Shown here in pieces: positions 12,230 to 21,939 of a stretch of 64,000 bases of DNA (its first letter is position 1; each line of letters opens with the position of its first letter). The position numbers and the translations under genes are program-made. The notes under the pieces were generated by a model. That model saw nothing but the letters and a program-made list of their open reading frames with translations. It made no database searches and was not told the origin of the DNA. The stretch is taken from NCBI GenBank assembly GCA_011800155.1, contig CM022368.1:3100001-3164000 (forward strand). The letters are read 5' to 3'. This stretch comes from Flammulina velutipes (Eukaryota > Basidiomycota > Agaricomycetes > Agaricales > Physalacriaceae).

Positions 12230-12429
12230 TACCGTCGGTGAAATGAACCTCTGAAAGTCCTCGTCAAGGTCTTTCCTTTTCGAGGACGACCTGCCGGGTG
12301 GCGATACTTTGGGTGCAAGTACTGTATATGGCCCAGAGGAGTATTGGGAGTGACACATTGGCGGCAAGAGAGGCAGTCCTCGAAAAGGAAAGACCCTGGC
12401 GAGCCTTTTCACGGATTTCTCCGACGGTA
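12230..12429. repeat. Imperfect inverted repeat (foldback), 200 bp
   Basis: A 20-bp perfect core (GGTCTTTCCTTTTCGAGGAC at 12268-12287) recurs inverted at 12376-12395. The outer ends (TACCGTCGG then GAAAT) also pair, with 15 of 16 positions matching, and the stretch between outer end and core aligns with a few indels. Arms are therefore about 58 bp with roughly 85 bp between them. It looks like a decayed foldback/MITE-type element about 280 bp upstream of the S28-like gene. No target-site duplication was recognised. Confidence 0.7.
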
Positions 12430-12661
12430 GGCCCCTGAGCCTGGCTCGAACACCTCTTCCTCTCCCGTGGATGGAAAATATGCAACGCAACCGCATGAAG
12501 TTTCTATTCTTCTGTTGGCGCTCCATCACGTCAGCTCTATGATATCCAAGTTTATAATGGGTCACTACCATGTTGACATGGACACATGGATATGGTTTCC
12601 ATTCCGACGTACGCTCAGGCTGGATGCTTTAATTAACTTCACAGCACTAGCTACCAGGCTG

Positions 12662-12666
12662 TATAA
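12662..12666 (+). promoter_or_regulatory. TATA box of the first S28-like gene
   Basis: GTATAACC, with TATAA about 45 bp before the ATG at 12707. Confidence 0.4.
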
Positions 12667-12706
12667 CCCTTCGTCTCCGCCTACATGTTCGCCTCAGTAT
12701 CCCTGA

Positions 12707-14829
12707 ATGACCCTCCACCTCAAGCTCTCGATTTTCTTCCTCCTCGTTCTATCCAACCACTGTATTAGCGCGCCAAATCCTTATCGACGTAGCGATACTT
12801 CCATCGGTTCATCTATAGCCAGCCGAAACATCACTGCGCGCGCGGACGACATCGACACTGTACACTACTTCAAGCAACGCGTCAACCACGATAGCAGACT
12901 CTCGGGGAAATTCAAGCAACGTTATTGGGTGAACGCACAACACTACCGACCCAGTACGTGACACTGAGACTCGGTTAATGAAGAATACTAACTGATCCAA
13001 GGCGGGCCAATCTTTTTGGTGATTGGGGGCAGTGATCTCGCAGCGACTGAGGGTGCGTTCTTGTCGCCTCCTAGCTCTCCGGGCGAATACTTACGTCGTA
13101 CCTCAGACCCCGTATCGGCTATCAAAGATGGTGGACTCGTAGAGATGTTCGCAAAGGGAGTCGCTGGGGCGTGCGTCGTCCTTGAACACAGATACTTCGG
13201 GAAAAGCCTACCATATAAAGACTTGTCTGAAAAACATCTCCAAGTGTTAACAATCCAGCAGTCAATAGAAGACCTAGCGTACTTTGCGCAAAAGGTGAAG
13301 TTGCCGGCGCCAATAGGATATGCACATCCGGATACTAATCCGTGGGTTATCGTTGGATCTGGATACGCTGGTGAGATTTATGTCCTGGCTTGGGTAGCAT
13401 GTCTTCTGATTCAAGTTAGGCACACTTGCGAATTGGGCGATGCTGAAGTATGTCGTGTCGGCTTCCTTCTCGATTCTCGTTGATGGAGCGTATAGGCATC
13501 CAGACATATTTTTTGTAGGATATGCATCATCTGCGCCTGCTAAAGCCCAGGAGTATATCCTTTTATCATTTTCTAATCCGTGATCTAATCCGCTTCAATT
13601 TAGAGATTTATGGAAATACTGGGACGCTGTTCGTGTAGCTATGGCGAAGGAGGGCTTGGACGAGTGTTCTGCAGCCATTGAATCTGTCTCAGAGTATATC
13701 GATCATGTGGCGGCGAAGAACAATAAAAAACTAGAGGCGAGTTTGAAGAAATTACTTCGGTTGGATGGTGTGACGGAACTGGTAGACGTAGCTGAGGCAG
13801 GTACGTCGCCACACCATTCATGAAACGTTATGATTCTTAATCTGCATTTGACTAGTTGCATATTCTGTGAAAATGTGGGACGCCAGACGACCTGGAAAAG
13901 TTACCAAGTTCGATAAATTTTGCCAAGTGATAGGCGATCATGCGCGCAAGAAGATCGAAAACCTATTGATTGCCTGGGGAGAGTGGAACAAAGAGATTTT
14001 TGAAGGAGAAAATGATGAGTTAGTTCCGCTTTCAAGAGATACTTTTTCTTGAAATTCTAACATGTTCTCAGTGCATTCTGGGGCACATATGATTCAAATC
14101 ATGAACGGTTCACGGATAATAATGCCGGTCGCCCTTGGTTTTGGCTACAGTGCGCATAATCCTCATTTGCAGTGGAATTGACACTAACATCATATCTTCG
14201 GTATCAGATGCAACGAGCTGGGCTGGTTTCGGGTAAGTCTAACTAGCTCTAAACCCCCGAAAATCATCTAATTCATATGATAGACTGCTGCGCCTAAGAA
14301 TACCCATTCACTTCTACCCCGGCTGCTGGATATCGACAACGAACGGGTAAGCCTTGAGTTGAATCACTTGTATCCGAATTGACGAATTCTGCCATGTAGA
14401 GAATATGTTCGATGCATTTCCCAAAGAATTTCCCCCAAAACGAGGAACTCAAGGCCCCGAGAATTGAAGAAACAAATGCTGAATTTCAGACTGTCCAAGC
14501 AAATGGATTGCTTGCTACCGTAGGAGAGTGTACGTATCTGATTTTTGAAGGCTATTTCAAGTTCATCCTCATATTCAAGATTAGTTGAGGCTTGGCGTGT
14601 CAGTGGAATCTCGTTCCCCAGCCTTAAGGAGCCTGGTCCATTCATGGTGATAAACAAAGGATTCATAGGCTCTGACATGTACAAGAACAGAAAATGGTCT
14701 CAAGACCAAAAGATTGTACAAGAGATTATTGGACGCTGGATTCTAAAGTGGCAACCCAAGAAGTCCTCTTCGGCTTTCAAAGCGTGGATGAAGAAGGTAA
14801 AAGAGAAGTTCAAAGCAGGGCGTGGATGA
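12707..14829 (+). CDS. Secreted S28 serine-carboxypeptidase-like protein, copy 1 (predicted inactive)
   Basis: Homologous to fungal S28 (prolyl carboxypeptidase-like) peptidases, about 510 residues from roughly ten exons. A signal peptide (MTLHLKLSIFFLLVLSNHC) leads to HYFKQRVNHDSRLSGKFKQR, GGPIFLVIGG and CVVLEHRYFGKSLPYKDLSE, all S28 hallmarks. In active S28 enzymes the nucleophile lies in GGSYxG. Here it reads GSGYAG (13355-13370), so Gly occupies the nucleophile place. The catalytic Asp region (EFDPWR in relatives) reads EFEAWR, and the catalytic His region (GxHCxD in relatives) reads GFIGSD. All three triad positions are altered, so hydrolysis is unlikely. The frame is open, with normal splicing and a basic tail (KAWMKKVKEKFKAGRG), so it is not an obvious pseudogene. 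Two paralogs lie at 18910-21372 and 49974-52030. Confidence 0.88.
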
Positions 14830-15100
14830 TACTTATTACTATTTATTATGATACGGTCGTGAAAGCCAATGCCAGAGCGCTCTAATACTAGCGATTGAAT
14901 TATGAGTGCCATTTAAAGATCAGTGACAGGACCATTATTATCAATACCAATTTGCCAATTTGATCCGTGTCCATAAGGTGATGCGCAGTCAATCTTCTAA
15001 AAGAACGCTGACACCGTTTCCTGCATCCTCCTCTCTCTCCTTCGTTCTTCAACCTCTGCGAGGTCCTTTTACATTCATTCACTCATTCCTGCCGGCCACA

Positions 15101-15756
15101 ATGACAATGCTTTTTTCTACCATCCGGTCTTTCTTCTTGGCCATTCTGGTGTTCGCGACTCTGGAAGGTGGCGTCATCCTACAACCCATGCATGTATCAT
15201 TGAAGGCTAACGACGACGTTGGTAGTCTACGCCTCCTCGGACCTGTACTCCCGCTCTATGGTACTCGTTCCCAGACAGGCGACGAAGAATACGACGGCAC
15301 TTCCCGCGGATGCTATACCCGCCGCTTGCGCGGACAGCTGTAGCGCTGATACGGTGCTTGCCATTACTGTGCGTTCCTTTATTTTTCCCTGTCTACCCCT
15401 TCCCCATCCATCCATAGTATCGTCCTACTTGCTTGCTAATACCGATCTACAGAGTTGCACCAAAGAATCATGCACCTGCGGCGACCGCACTGATGCAGCG
15501 ATCACGACGTGTATGGACTGTGTCATCCAACAGGGCGTTATCACAGCGGACTTGGGGAATGCGGTCAAGACGCGTATGTCTATTCGTTCATTCCTTGCAT
15601 TGTTATTGATTGTGAATATAAATAGAATACGAGACGACGTGCACGGCGCGCGGTATCCAGCTTGCCAGCGTCGTCAACGGAAGTAGGGGAACGGAAGTGA
15701 AGATGGGAACGGGAATGGTTGCGGTTCTCGGGGTGATGATGGTGTTGTTGTTGTAG
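15101..15756 (+). CDS. CFEM-like small Cys-rich secreted protein, probably GPI-anchored
   Basis: Four exons join to a protein of about 150 residues. It starts MTMLFSTIRSFFLAILVFAT (signal peptide), then a Ser/Tyr-rich stretch, then eight cysteines spaced C-x3-C-x10-C-x4-C-x-C-x10-C-x2-C-x19-C. It ends with a hydrophobic tail MGTGMVAVLGVMMVLLL, the usual GPI signal shape. Eight Cys including the CxC centre resemble the CFEM domain, but the loop before CxC is short and the expected Asp is Glu, so the assignment is tentative. CFEM proteins bind haem or act at the wall and host interface in some fungi; no such role is shown here. Splice joins used: G|TC at 15226/15227, phase 0 before SCTKES, and C|AA before QYETTC. 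Confidence 0.65.
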
Positions 15757-16395
15757 AGTCGCATTTGGGACAACTGTATTTCAATTGGGATGTATAGTTC
15801 GAGGAGCGTGTCTAAATGTGATCAGCTCTGAACGTCAAAGCAATTCTTCGTTCTTGAGATTCGAACAAATAACTATGACGCGAAGGTGATTAGATGATCA
15901 AAGCTCTGGAACTTCTTTGTTGGAGATAATCAATCAATTGCTACGTACATAGCTTTCCTTCTTCTCCCTCCCACCATCAAAAGGTCTGTCAGCCTTTTAC
16001 CGATATTCCTCTCACTCACTCACAGGTGCAGAAGGAATGAATTCACCACCAACTCCCATATCCGAGCCTTCTGAATCTGAACCTCCAGCTGCTTCGCGCC
16101 TACAAACCTCTCGCACCCCATCCACGCCACCTCTTGCTCTCTCATTCAAACCACACACTATGAAGATAGAACCGAAAGGTGCATTGCAACCACACGTGAG
16201 CAATCTGCCACGCAGACGACAAAAGAGGGTCATAATAGATGTGGCGGAGTCGGATTGTTCAAGTAACGAGTAATCCCTAGCTAGAAGACAAGGCTGCTTT
16301 TCAAATTTAGAAATACTTATGATACACATTCACATGTCTGGAAAGTCATAACGAGGCGTGGACAATGCGGTAGAAATACAGAAAGTGGTATCTAA
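15757..16395. other. Intergenic, about 0.64 kb
   Basis: 3' flanks of the CFEM-like gene (+) and the coiled-coil gene (-), which converge here. A 78-codon frame at 16037-16273 is listed separately. Confidence 0.5.
16037..16273 (+). CDS. Possible small basic/acidic protein (uncertain)
   Basis: A 78-residue frame rich in Pro/Ser with a basic patch (LPRRRQKRV) resembling a nuclear localisation signal and an acidic end. The composition looks protein-like and the frame is preceded by an AG that could be an acceptor (CACTCACAG). I see no homologous family, promoter or partner exon. It could equally be chance coding in a 3' flank. Confidence 0.2.
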   Translation: MNSPPTPISEPSESEPPAASRLQTSRTPSTPPLALSFKPHTMKIEPKGALQPHVSNLPRRRQKRVIIDVAESDCSSNE

Positions 16396-17934
16396 TCATT
16401 GTGGTCTACCCCACATAGCTGGATCGTCGTTAGGTGTGCCATTGTAGTGATCGTACTTGCCGCCCGTACGCTGAGAAAGCGTCGAGGGAACGCGTCGTAA
16501 ACCGTTAACACCTAGGCCGGCTAGGTTAATTTGGGAAGTAGACGGGCCAGCAAGATTGGCGAGCATTTGGTTGGGAGTATGGTTCTGGGATTGGGGTCGC
16601 GCGTTGGAATAAGTAGATACCGGTCTACCGGCTGGAGGGTCGGGATTCGCAACACTGAGCCTTGATTTACGCGTCATGACGCTTGCAGGCCGTGAATTGG
16701 GGAGGCGGTCAAAGCGACGAATGGATGGAGTAAGTCCGGGGTCAAAGGGTGTTATATCTGGATTGCGATACGAGTTTTGAGATGGCGCGTATGAGAGGGG
16801 GCGAGCGTGGGACTGCCGAGAAGAGGGACGTGGCGTAGCGGATTGGTCCCATTCATCTGTTCTCGACAGCTGGAATTGATCCGCTGGTGGGAGGACAGCG
16901 GGCGTGCTCTGGGTGATAGGAATATTAGAGATGGTCGTCGAGTCAGTTGGCGCGTGAAGACTGGGCGCAGCGTGTAGACTGGGAGACGCGCGGCGCATTG
17001 GGGTGTGCATTGAGCCGTCGAACTCGTGTGGCGGTGGAATGGCGATATGGCTCTGTTCGGAGCCAGCTCGCATCGAGACGACGGGAACTAGGTTATCGGG
17101 TGGTGTGTGGAACGCAGAGTGGACGGTCGGTGGCGCAGGGGGAGGAACGTCCGTGCTCCAGTGCTCGACAGCGGGCGTTACGGGACGTGGCGGCGAGTTG
17201 GTCGGGGTAGGAATGGCGATGATGGGCGGTGGCGCACCAACAGGTGGGCGGTCGTAGAAGGACGATCTGTCGTCGTCGTCAATCTCTTCTTCTGTCTCTG
17301 TCTGTTCTTCCTCCTCGTCGACCTCGTCAACTTCTTCTTCGATAACCCTTCTCCTCCCTCTTTCTGCCATAGCCCTGCGATAACCATCCACCATTCCTAC
17401 ACGTCGACCTTCTTCCACCGCCTCGATTGAGACCATTTCCCGCTCTGCCCTCCACGCATCGCGCCGTGCCTCCTTCTCCCTGCGCATGACATCCCCCAAC
17501 TCCTCGCGTACCCGTCCTAACACTCGTTCACCTTCGTCGACTCGTCCTCGTACGTGCCCGTATTCTACGCGCCAGCGCTCAACAGCCTCGCGCGCCTCGC
17601 TGACCTGGCTCTTGAGCTGTGCGTTCTGTGCTTGCAGTCGCGTCACCCGTTCTCCCAGCTCTTCGCTCAGCTCAATCGCAGCATCCGTCTTGCCGCTTTC
17701 TTCTTTCAATCGTTCCAGCGCCAGTAACATCCCGCTCCGCAGACGTACGCATTCGTACTGCGCTTCGATTAGCGTAGCCAGTAGTGTTTCTTTGGGTAGA
17801 TCCCCATACGCATCCTGTCGTTCCTTTTTGAACGCTCGGGGGATATGTCGATGTTTCCTTTTGCCAGAGGTTGCTGAGGCCTCGCTGAAAGAGTTTGAGA
17901 CGAACGACGAGACAACCTCTTGTGGTTCGTACAT
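16396..17934 (-). CDS. Coiled-coil protein with acidic and Pro-rich regions, unknown function
   Basis: Single exon, 512 residues from the Met at 17934 (MYEPQEVV). I prefer this to the Met at 17955, which lies within the T-rich terminator of the tRNA gene upstream. Residues about 45-200 are heptad-rich (LGERVTRLQAQNAQLKSQVS and following) and predict a long coiled coil. A run of acidic residues follows (VDEVDEEEEQTETEEEIDDDD). The C-terminal half is low complexity, Pro/Ser-rich with many TP and SP sites, and probably disordered. No catalytic domain is visible. It could be a cytoskeletal or scaffold protein; I do not recognise it. Confidence 0.7.
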   Translation of the reverse strand: MYEPQEVVSSFVSNSFSEASATSGKRKHRHIPRAFKKERQDAYGDLPKETLLATLIEAQYECVRLRSGMLLALERLKEESGKTDAAIELSEELGERVTRLQAQNAQLKSQVSEAREAVERWRVEYGHVRGRVDEGERVLGRVREELGDVMRREKEARRDAWRAEREMVSIEAVEEGRRVGMVDGYRRAMAERGRRRVIEEEVDEVDEEEEQTETEEEIDDDDRSSFYDRPPVGAPPPIIAIPTPTNSPPRPVTPAVEHWSTDVPPPAPPTVHSAFHTPPDNLVPVVSMRAGSEQSHIAIPPPHEFDGSMHTPMRRASPSLHAAPSLHAPTDSTTISNIPITQSTPAVLPPADQFQLSRTDEWDQSATPRPSSRQSHARPLSYAPSQNSYRNPDITPFDPGLTPSIRRFDRLPNSRPASVMTRKSRLSVANPDPPAGRPVSTYSNARPQSQNHTPNQMLANLAGPSTSQINLAGLGVNGLRRVPSTLSQRTGGKYDHYNGTPNDDPAMWGRPQ

Positions 17935-17947
17935 GGTGGGAGAAAGC

Positions 17948-17952
17948 AAAAA
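17948..17952 (-). terminator. Pol III terminator of the tRNA-Glu gene
   Basis: TTTTT on the minus strand 7 nt after the tRNA 3' end. Confidence 0.6.
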
Positions 17953-17959
17953 CAATTAG

Positions 17960-18038
17960 TTCGGATACGGGGAATCGAACCCCGAGCTGCCGCGAATTAT
18001 ATGAGAGGCGGCAATGTTAGCCGTTACACCATATCCGA
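17960..18038 (-). tRNA. tRNA-Glu(CTC) with a 7-nt intron
   Basis: Full cloverleaf on the minus strand: acceptor TCGGATA paired with TATCCGA; D arm GTG-TAACGGCTAA-CAT (the tRNA-Glu type D loop); anticodon stem GCCGC/GCGGC; T arm CGGGG-TTCGATT-CCCCG. The anticodon loop is 14 nt. Taking the usual site after position 37, the loop is CTCTCA plus C with a 7-nt intron TATAATT, giving anticodon CTC (Glu). Mature length is 72 nt, equal to yeast tRNA-Glu. It lies 26 bp upstream of, and on the same strand as, the coiled-coil gene. Confidence 0.93.
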
Positions 18039-18909
18039 CTTCATGAAGGTTGGCTTCTGTCTTGCCACCTTCCTTATCGGACCCACCGGCAAGCTCTTTT
18101 TAAGACCGTGACGCGACGCAGATGTTTTTCTTTACAACCACGTAGTCAACTTGGTGCGTTCTTTTCCTGTCCTTCATACCTCTTTCTTGCTCATCCCTTT
18201 GCAGTATCATTTAATTCACCTCTTCAACTCTCTTCCTTCTCGAGACGCTCCCCTCACTTTGGCCGCCCCACCCACCTAATCCCAGGCGGGTCGGTCCATT
18301 CTTGGGAGCAATAAAGACTTTTTTCGTCCTGGTCTATTCCCTGTAGCTCCGTGACTGCTCTTGAGGGCGCGGGACGTGCACATCTCTTTATCTTTCAATC
18401 TGTTTTCTATGTAGACTCCAATGGTGCGCTTCCTCGTCTTTTCAGAGTCACTTTTGCTCACTCCACCGGCTCATGCAGTCATTTTTTTATCGCCAATGTG
18501 TGAACCTGCCACATCAATCCCTTATGTACTGCTCCTCAACACTCTGGTCGGCGTCCATACATACCAGACGCACGGCCTCATTTTACGGGAGCTATATACA
18601 TCTCCCTTTCGTCGTTTGTCCCCTCTAGATCTGCATATCTAGAGGGGCGGACGGGCGGGATACATACATATACTGTTTTCAATGATTAATATAGTACCCT
18701 TCAACACCTCCCAAGAATGCCGTGACGCGTGAAACTCGCATTGCGGATTCTCGAAGTCCGCCCTTCACACGCAATATTCACCTGTAGCCTGCACCACCCA
18801 ATTTCACGGCCTTCTCCGACGCCTGCCCCCTGCTTGTAGCACGAGCATTTAACACTGTGGCGTAACTTAAACATTCATTGTATACATCGTAATATCACAG
18901 AAGTCAATA
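18039..18909. other. Intergenic, about 0.87 kb
   Basis: Between the tRNA-Glu gene and the 3' end of the second S28-like gene. Pyrimidine-rich stretches, no supported gene. Confidence 0.5.
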
Positions 18910-21372
18910 TCAAGCCCGACCTGCCTTGAGCCCACTCCCCTTCTGTTTCATCCTCTGCAACCACGCTTTCCATCCCGAAGGGGGCTTTTTGGGCCGCCAC
19001 TCTCGAAGCCAGCCGGAGAGAATGGCAGATGCAGGGGCCTGGGCGGTATCGAACACGTCATCATCAGTATGATTGTTCACTAAGCAGTACATGTCGGAGC
19101 TTATGAATCCTGTCTTTGCCACCAGCAACGATTCTCTGTCTAGCGACGTGTTGAAAAATGATATTTCAGTGCCAGCCCAAGCATCATCTAGTTTCGAAGA
19201 TGAGCAGTATACAGACTCGACAGATTGGGGCACGTACATTGTCCTACGGTAGCAAGCATTTGATTTGCGCGCTCAGTCTTGAATTCAAGATTTGTTTCTT
19301 TGATTCTCGGGGGCTTGGGCTTCTTGGTTCGGGGAAAGGTTTTTGGGAAATGCATTGAACAGATTCTCTAGATCGAGGGATTAGTCAAATCAGAGATGAA
19401 GGGTTTAACTCGAGACGTACCCTTTCGTTGCCAATATCTAGCAGCCGTGGCATTAGCGACTTGGTACGAGCAGCCGTCTATCATGTAAGTTATGGGGTTT
19501 TCCGGCACTTGAATAACGAGTCACACTTACTCGAAACCAGCCTAGCTCGTTGCATCTAATACCGAAGAAATGTGAGCGTGATAGTGTGCAAAAGATGTTT
19601 GGGCTCACTGCAACCAAAACCACGGGCGACCGGGATTCTTGTCTGTGAATCGTTCATGACTTCGGTCATGTGTACCCCAAAATGCACTGGGAGACGCATG
19701 AGAAGGGCAAAGGAAAGCCTCATTAGTTGAAACTCACTCATCATTTTCTCCTTCAAAAATTTTCTGGTTCCACTCTCCCCACTTATCCAATGTGTCATTG
19801 ATATTGTTTAGCCGATTACCAGGGGCTAGAGTAAGACAGAACTCGTGGAACTGCGTAGATTTCTTAGGTTGGATATCGTCCCATAATTTGACGGAATATG
19901 CAACTGGTTATATGTGAGTTAGAAGTTTTACGAAATGCGCGGTAGCATACCAGCTTCAGCTACATCTACCATTTCCGTCACACCATCCAATCGAAGTAGT
20001 TTTTTCAGGTGCGCCACTTCTTTCTTATCGTTCTTTACCGTCACCTCATAGATGTGCTTCGCAACGAATTGTATGGCGACGGAACACTTGCCCAAGGACA
20101 ATCCATCCATAGATTTACGAACAGAGTCCCAGTATTGCCATAGATCTCTAAATACAACGCGGATCAGGTCACGGATTATGGTTAGAAGAAGACAAACGAC
20201 ATACTCATGAGCTCTAGAAGGCGCAGACGATGTGTATCCCGCAAAAAAGATTTTTTTATGCCTGTTCGAGAAATCTCTATGAGCGAGATTCGAGATTCTG
20301 TCGACAGGGACCTACTTCAGCATCGCCCAGTTCGCAAGTGTGCCTAACAATACTATCAGTAGTATCTAAGCAGCCCAAAATAATGAAGTCAACCCACCAG
20401 CATACCCAGAACCGAAGAGAACCCACGCATTGGAATCTGGATGAAGCAATCCTATCCGCCCCGGGAACTTCACATTTTGCGCAAAGTACGCCAGGTCTTC
20501 TATCGACTGCTTGATCGTTAAGCGTTTGAGGCTTTTCTCAGACAAGTCTTTATATGGAAGGCTTTCCCCAAAGTATCTGTGCTCAAGGACGACAGACATC
20601 CCTTCTGGGTATTCCGCGTAGGCGTCTACGAGTCCATGAGGTTCGATGGTTGATAAGACGTCTGCAGTAAGATGTGAGACGTCGTCTGGAGAACCAGTGT
20701 TAACCGAACGTACCCAATTTCAGCGCGGGGTCGCCGCCTGCAATCACCAGAAGGATCGGCCCGCCTTGGCCATGTTAGGTATCTTCGATTGGGCGTAAAA
20801 CGACGTACCGGGCTTATAGTGTCGCGCGTTCAACCAATAACGTTGCTTGAAAGATCCATGTATTCTCTTGAACCTCTCGTGGTCGACACGTTGTTTGAAA
20901 TAGTGTATAGTGGCGATTCTGTCCGTGCGTGTAGTAACATTTTGTCGTCTAGTTGTAAGTGTGCCTAGGCCAGGGGGATGGCATCGGAGAATTCCGTGAA
21001 ATCCACTGGTACACTGACCTCGTGGGAATTTCGCCCGGCATCGCAGACGGCAGCCTCCACCACTTCGAATACACCACCACGATTGCAATGAAATCATTTT
21101 GAATGCCAAAGATTACATTGAAATAACACAGAACGAGTGGAATATGTGTTTAAATGTCAGAAAAATTTAACGGAGGACGCAAATGGACCTCTGCCATTCA
21201 CGATGCCGGGCGAAATTCCCACGAGGTCAGTGTACCAGTGGATTTCACGGAATTCTCCGATGCCATCCCCCTGGCCTAGGCCGTATCGAGAAGGATACGG
21301 CGAGGCCGCTGCACCAAAGTAGTGGCATGATAGAGCGACGAATAGGAGAACTGATAGCTTTAGGTGGAGCAT
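18910..21372 (-). CDS. Secreted S28 serine-carboxypeptidase-like protein, copy 2 (predicted inactive; foldback element in first intron)
   Basis: Paralog of the gene at 12707-14829. Exon 1 (21372-21299) encodes a signal peptide, MLHLKLSVLLFVALSCHYFG. A GTATCC...AACTAG intron (21298-20949, 350 nt) would remove the inserted inverted repeat and join AAASP to RQNVTTRT, which lines up with copy 1. Then come HYFKQRVDHERFKR, GGPILLVIAGG and VVLEHRYFGESLPYKDLSEK. The nucleophile motif is GSGYAG (20398-20413, Gly for the active Ser). The Asp region is QYDAW (Asp kept, Pro lost) and the His region is GFISSD (His lost). The reading frame survives to AGRA at 18910. If the 350-nt intron is not spliced, the N-terminus is broken. 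Otherwise this is an expressed pseudopeptidase. Confidence 0.85.
20963..21281. repeat. Foldback element: 81-bp perfect inverted repeat, 157-bp loop
   Basis: Left arm 20963-21043 and right arm 21201-21281 are exact reverse complements over 81 bp, and pairing continues imperfectly for about 10 bp inward. Each outer end carries the palindrome GCCTAGGC. The element separates the signal-peptide exon of S28 copy 2 from the mature N-terminus, which are closely linked in copy 1. It therefore looks inserted, in a place where splicing can remove it. No clear target-site duplication or transposase is seen, so it would be a non-autonomous element or a local inverted duplication. Confidence 0.9.
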
Positions 21373-21939
21373 GTACGATCTAAGAGTGAGGGTTTAGTTG
21401 CACAAAATAGACAAGGACAAGATAATATACCATCCATAAATATGCATTGCAATGTGCTTGGCTACCGACTTTGGTGGGCCAAGCCATTGCCTCTGTGCAA
21501 TGAGCAAGTTTCAAAGCCAGGATTGGTAAAACCCGAATCAGCCAAAGGTGTCACATATTCTAACTGTGTAGCAGATTTGATTCGCTTTGTTAGGAATACA
21601 GCCTAAGAGCAGCGTATGCCACGACGGCAGTTCACAAACGCCAGAGCTTGGGCAGAGCCGCTCGTGCATGATGATGGTCCGTCATGGTAGAGTCAATTCA
21701 TCCAGTATCCTAGAGGTAATGCATACTTAGCACGCTGGTGCCGCGATGAGTTATGGGCACACGCATGTGGTAGAGAACAAAAAGCGTATGAACAGGGTTA
21801 GGGTTGGTTCTTGTGATGGGTGGCGCCAACTTTACTGGCGTTATACTCATCCGAAACAGTACACTCGATGCAACCTTCCCAGCTTTGAGTACCAGTTTTA
21901 AAACAATTTGCTTGCTGAGAGGTTTTGTATGAGAAATTT
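21373..21939. other. Intergenic, about 0.57 kb
   Basis: Promoter region of S28 copy 2 and 3' flank of the MCMBP gene. No gene is supported. A short GGGTTAGGGTT run lies at 21795-21805. Confidence 0.5.

Larger units (their letters stand above)
12012..12706. other. Intergenic, about 0.7 kb, with a foldback repeat
   Basis: Between the MFS transporter and the first S28-like gene. It holds the imperfect inverted repeat at 12230-12429 and a TATA box at 12662. No gene is supported. Confidence 0.55.

Noticed and set aside
16947..17430. Several + strand frames of 84-107 codons
   Set aside because: They are shadows of the minus-strand coiled-coil gene, with Arg/Gly-rich translations typical of antisense of GC-rich coding.
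12707..21372. Whole region as a secondary-metabolite cluster (P450, MFS, FAD enzymes nearby)
   Set aside because: There is no backbone synthase (PKS, NRPS, terpene synthase) in the window, and the P450 and MFS neighbours are individually common.
21794..21807. Interstitial telomere-like AGGGTTAGGGTTGG
   Set aside because: Only about two units of TTAGGG, within chance expectation in 64 kb of this composition, and ordinary genes lie on both sides.
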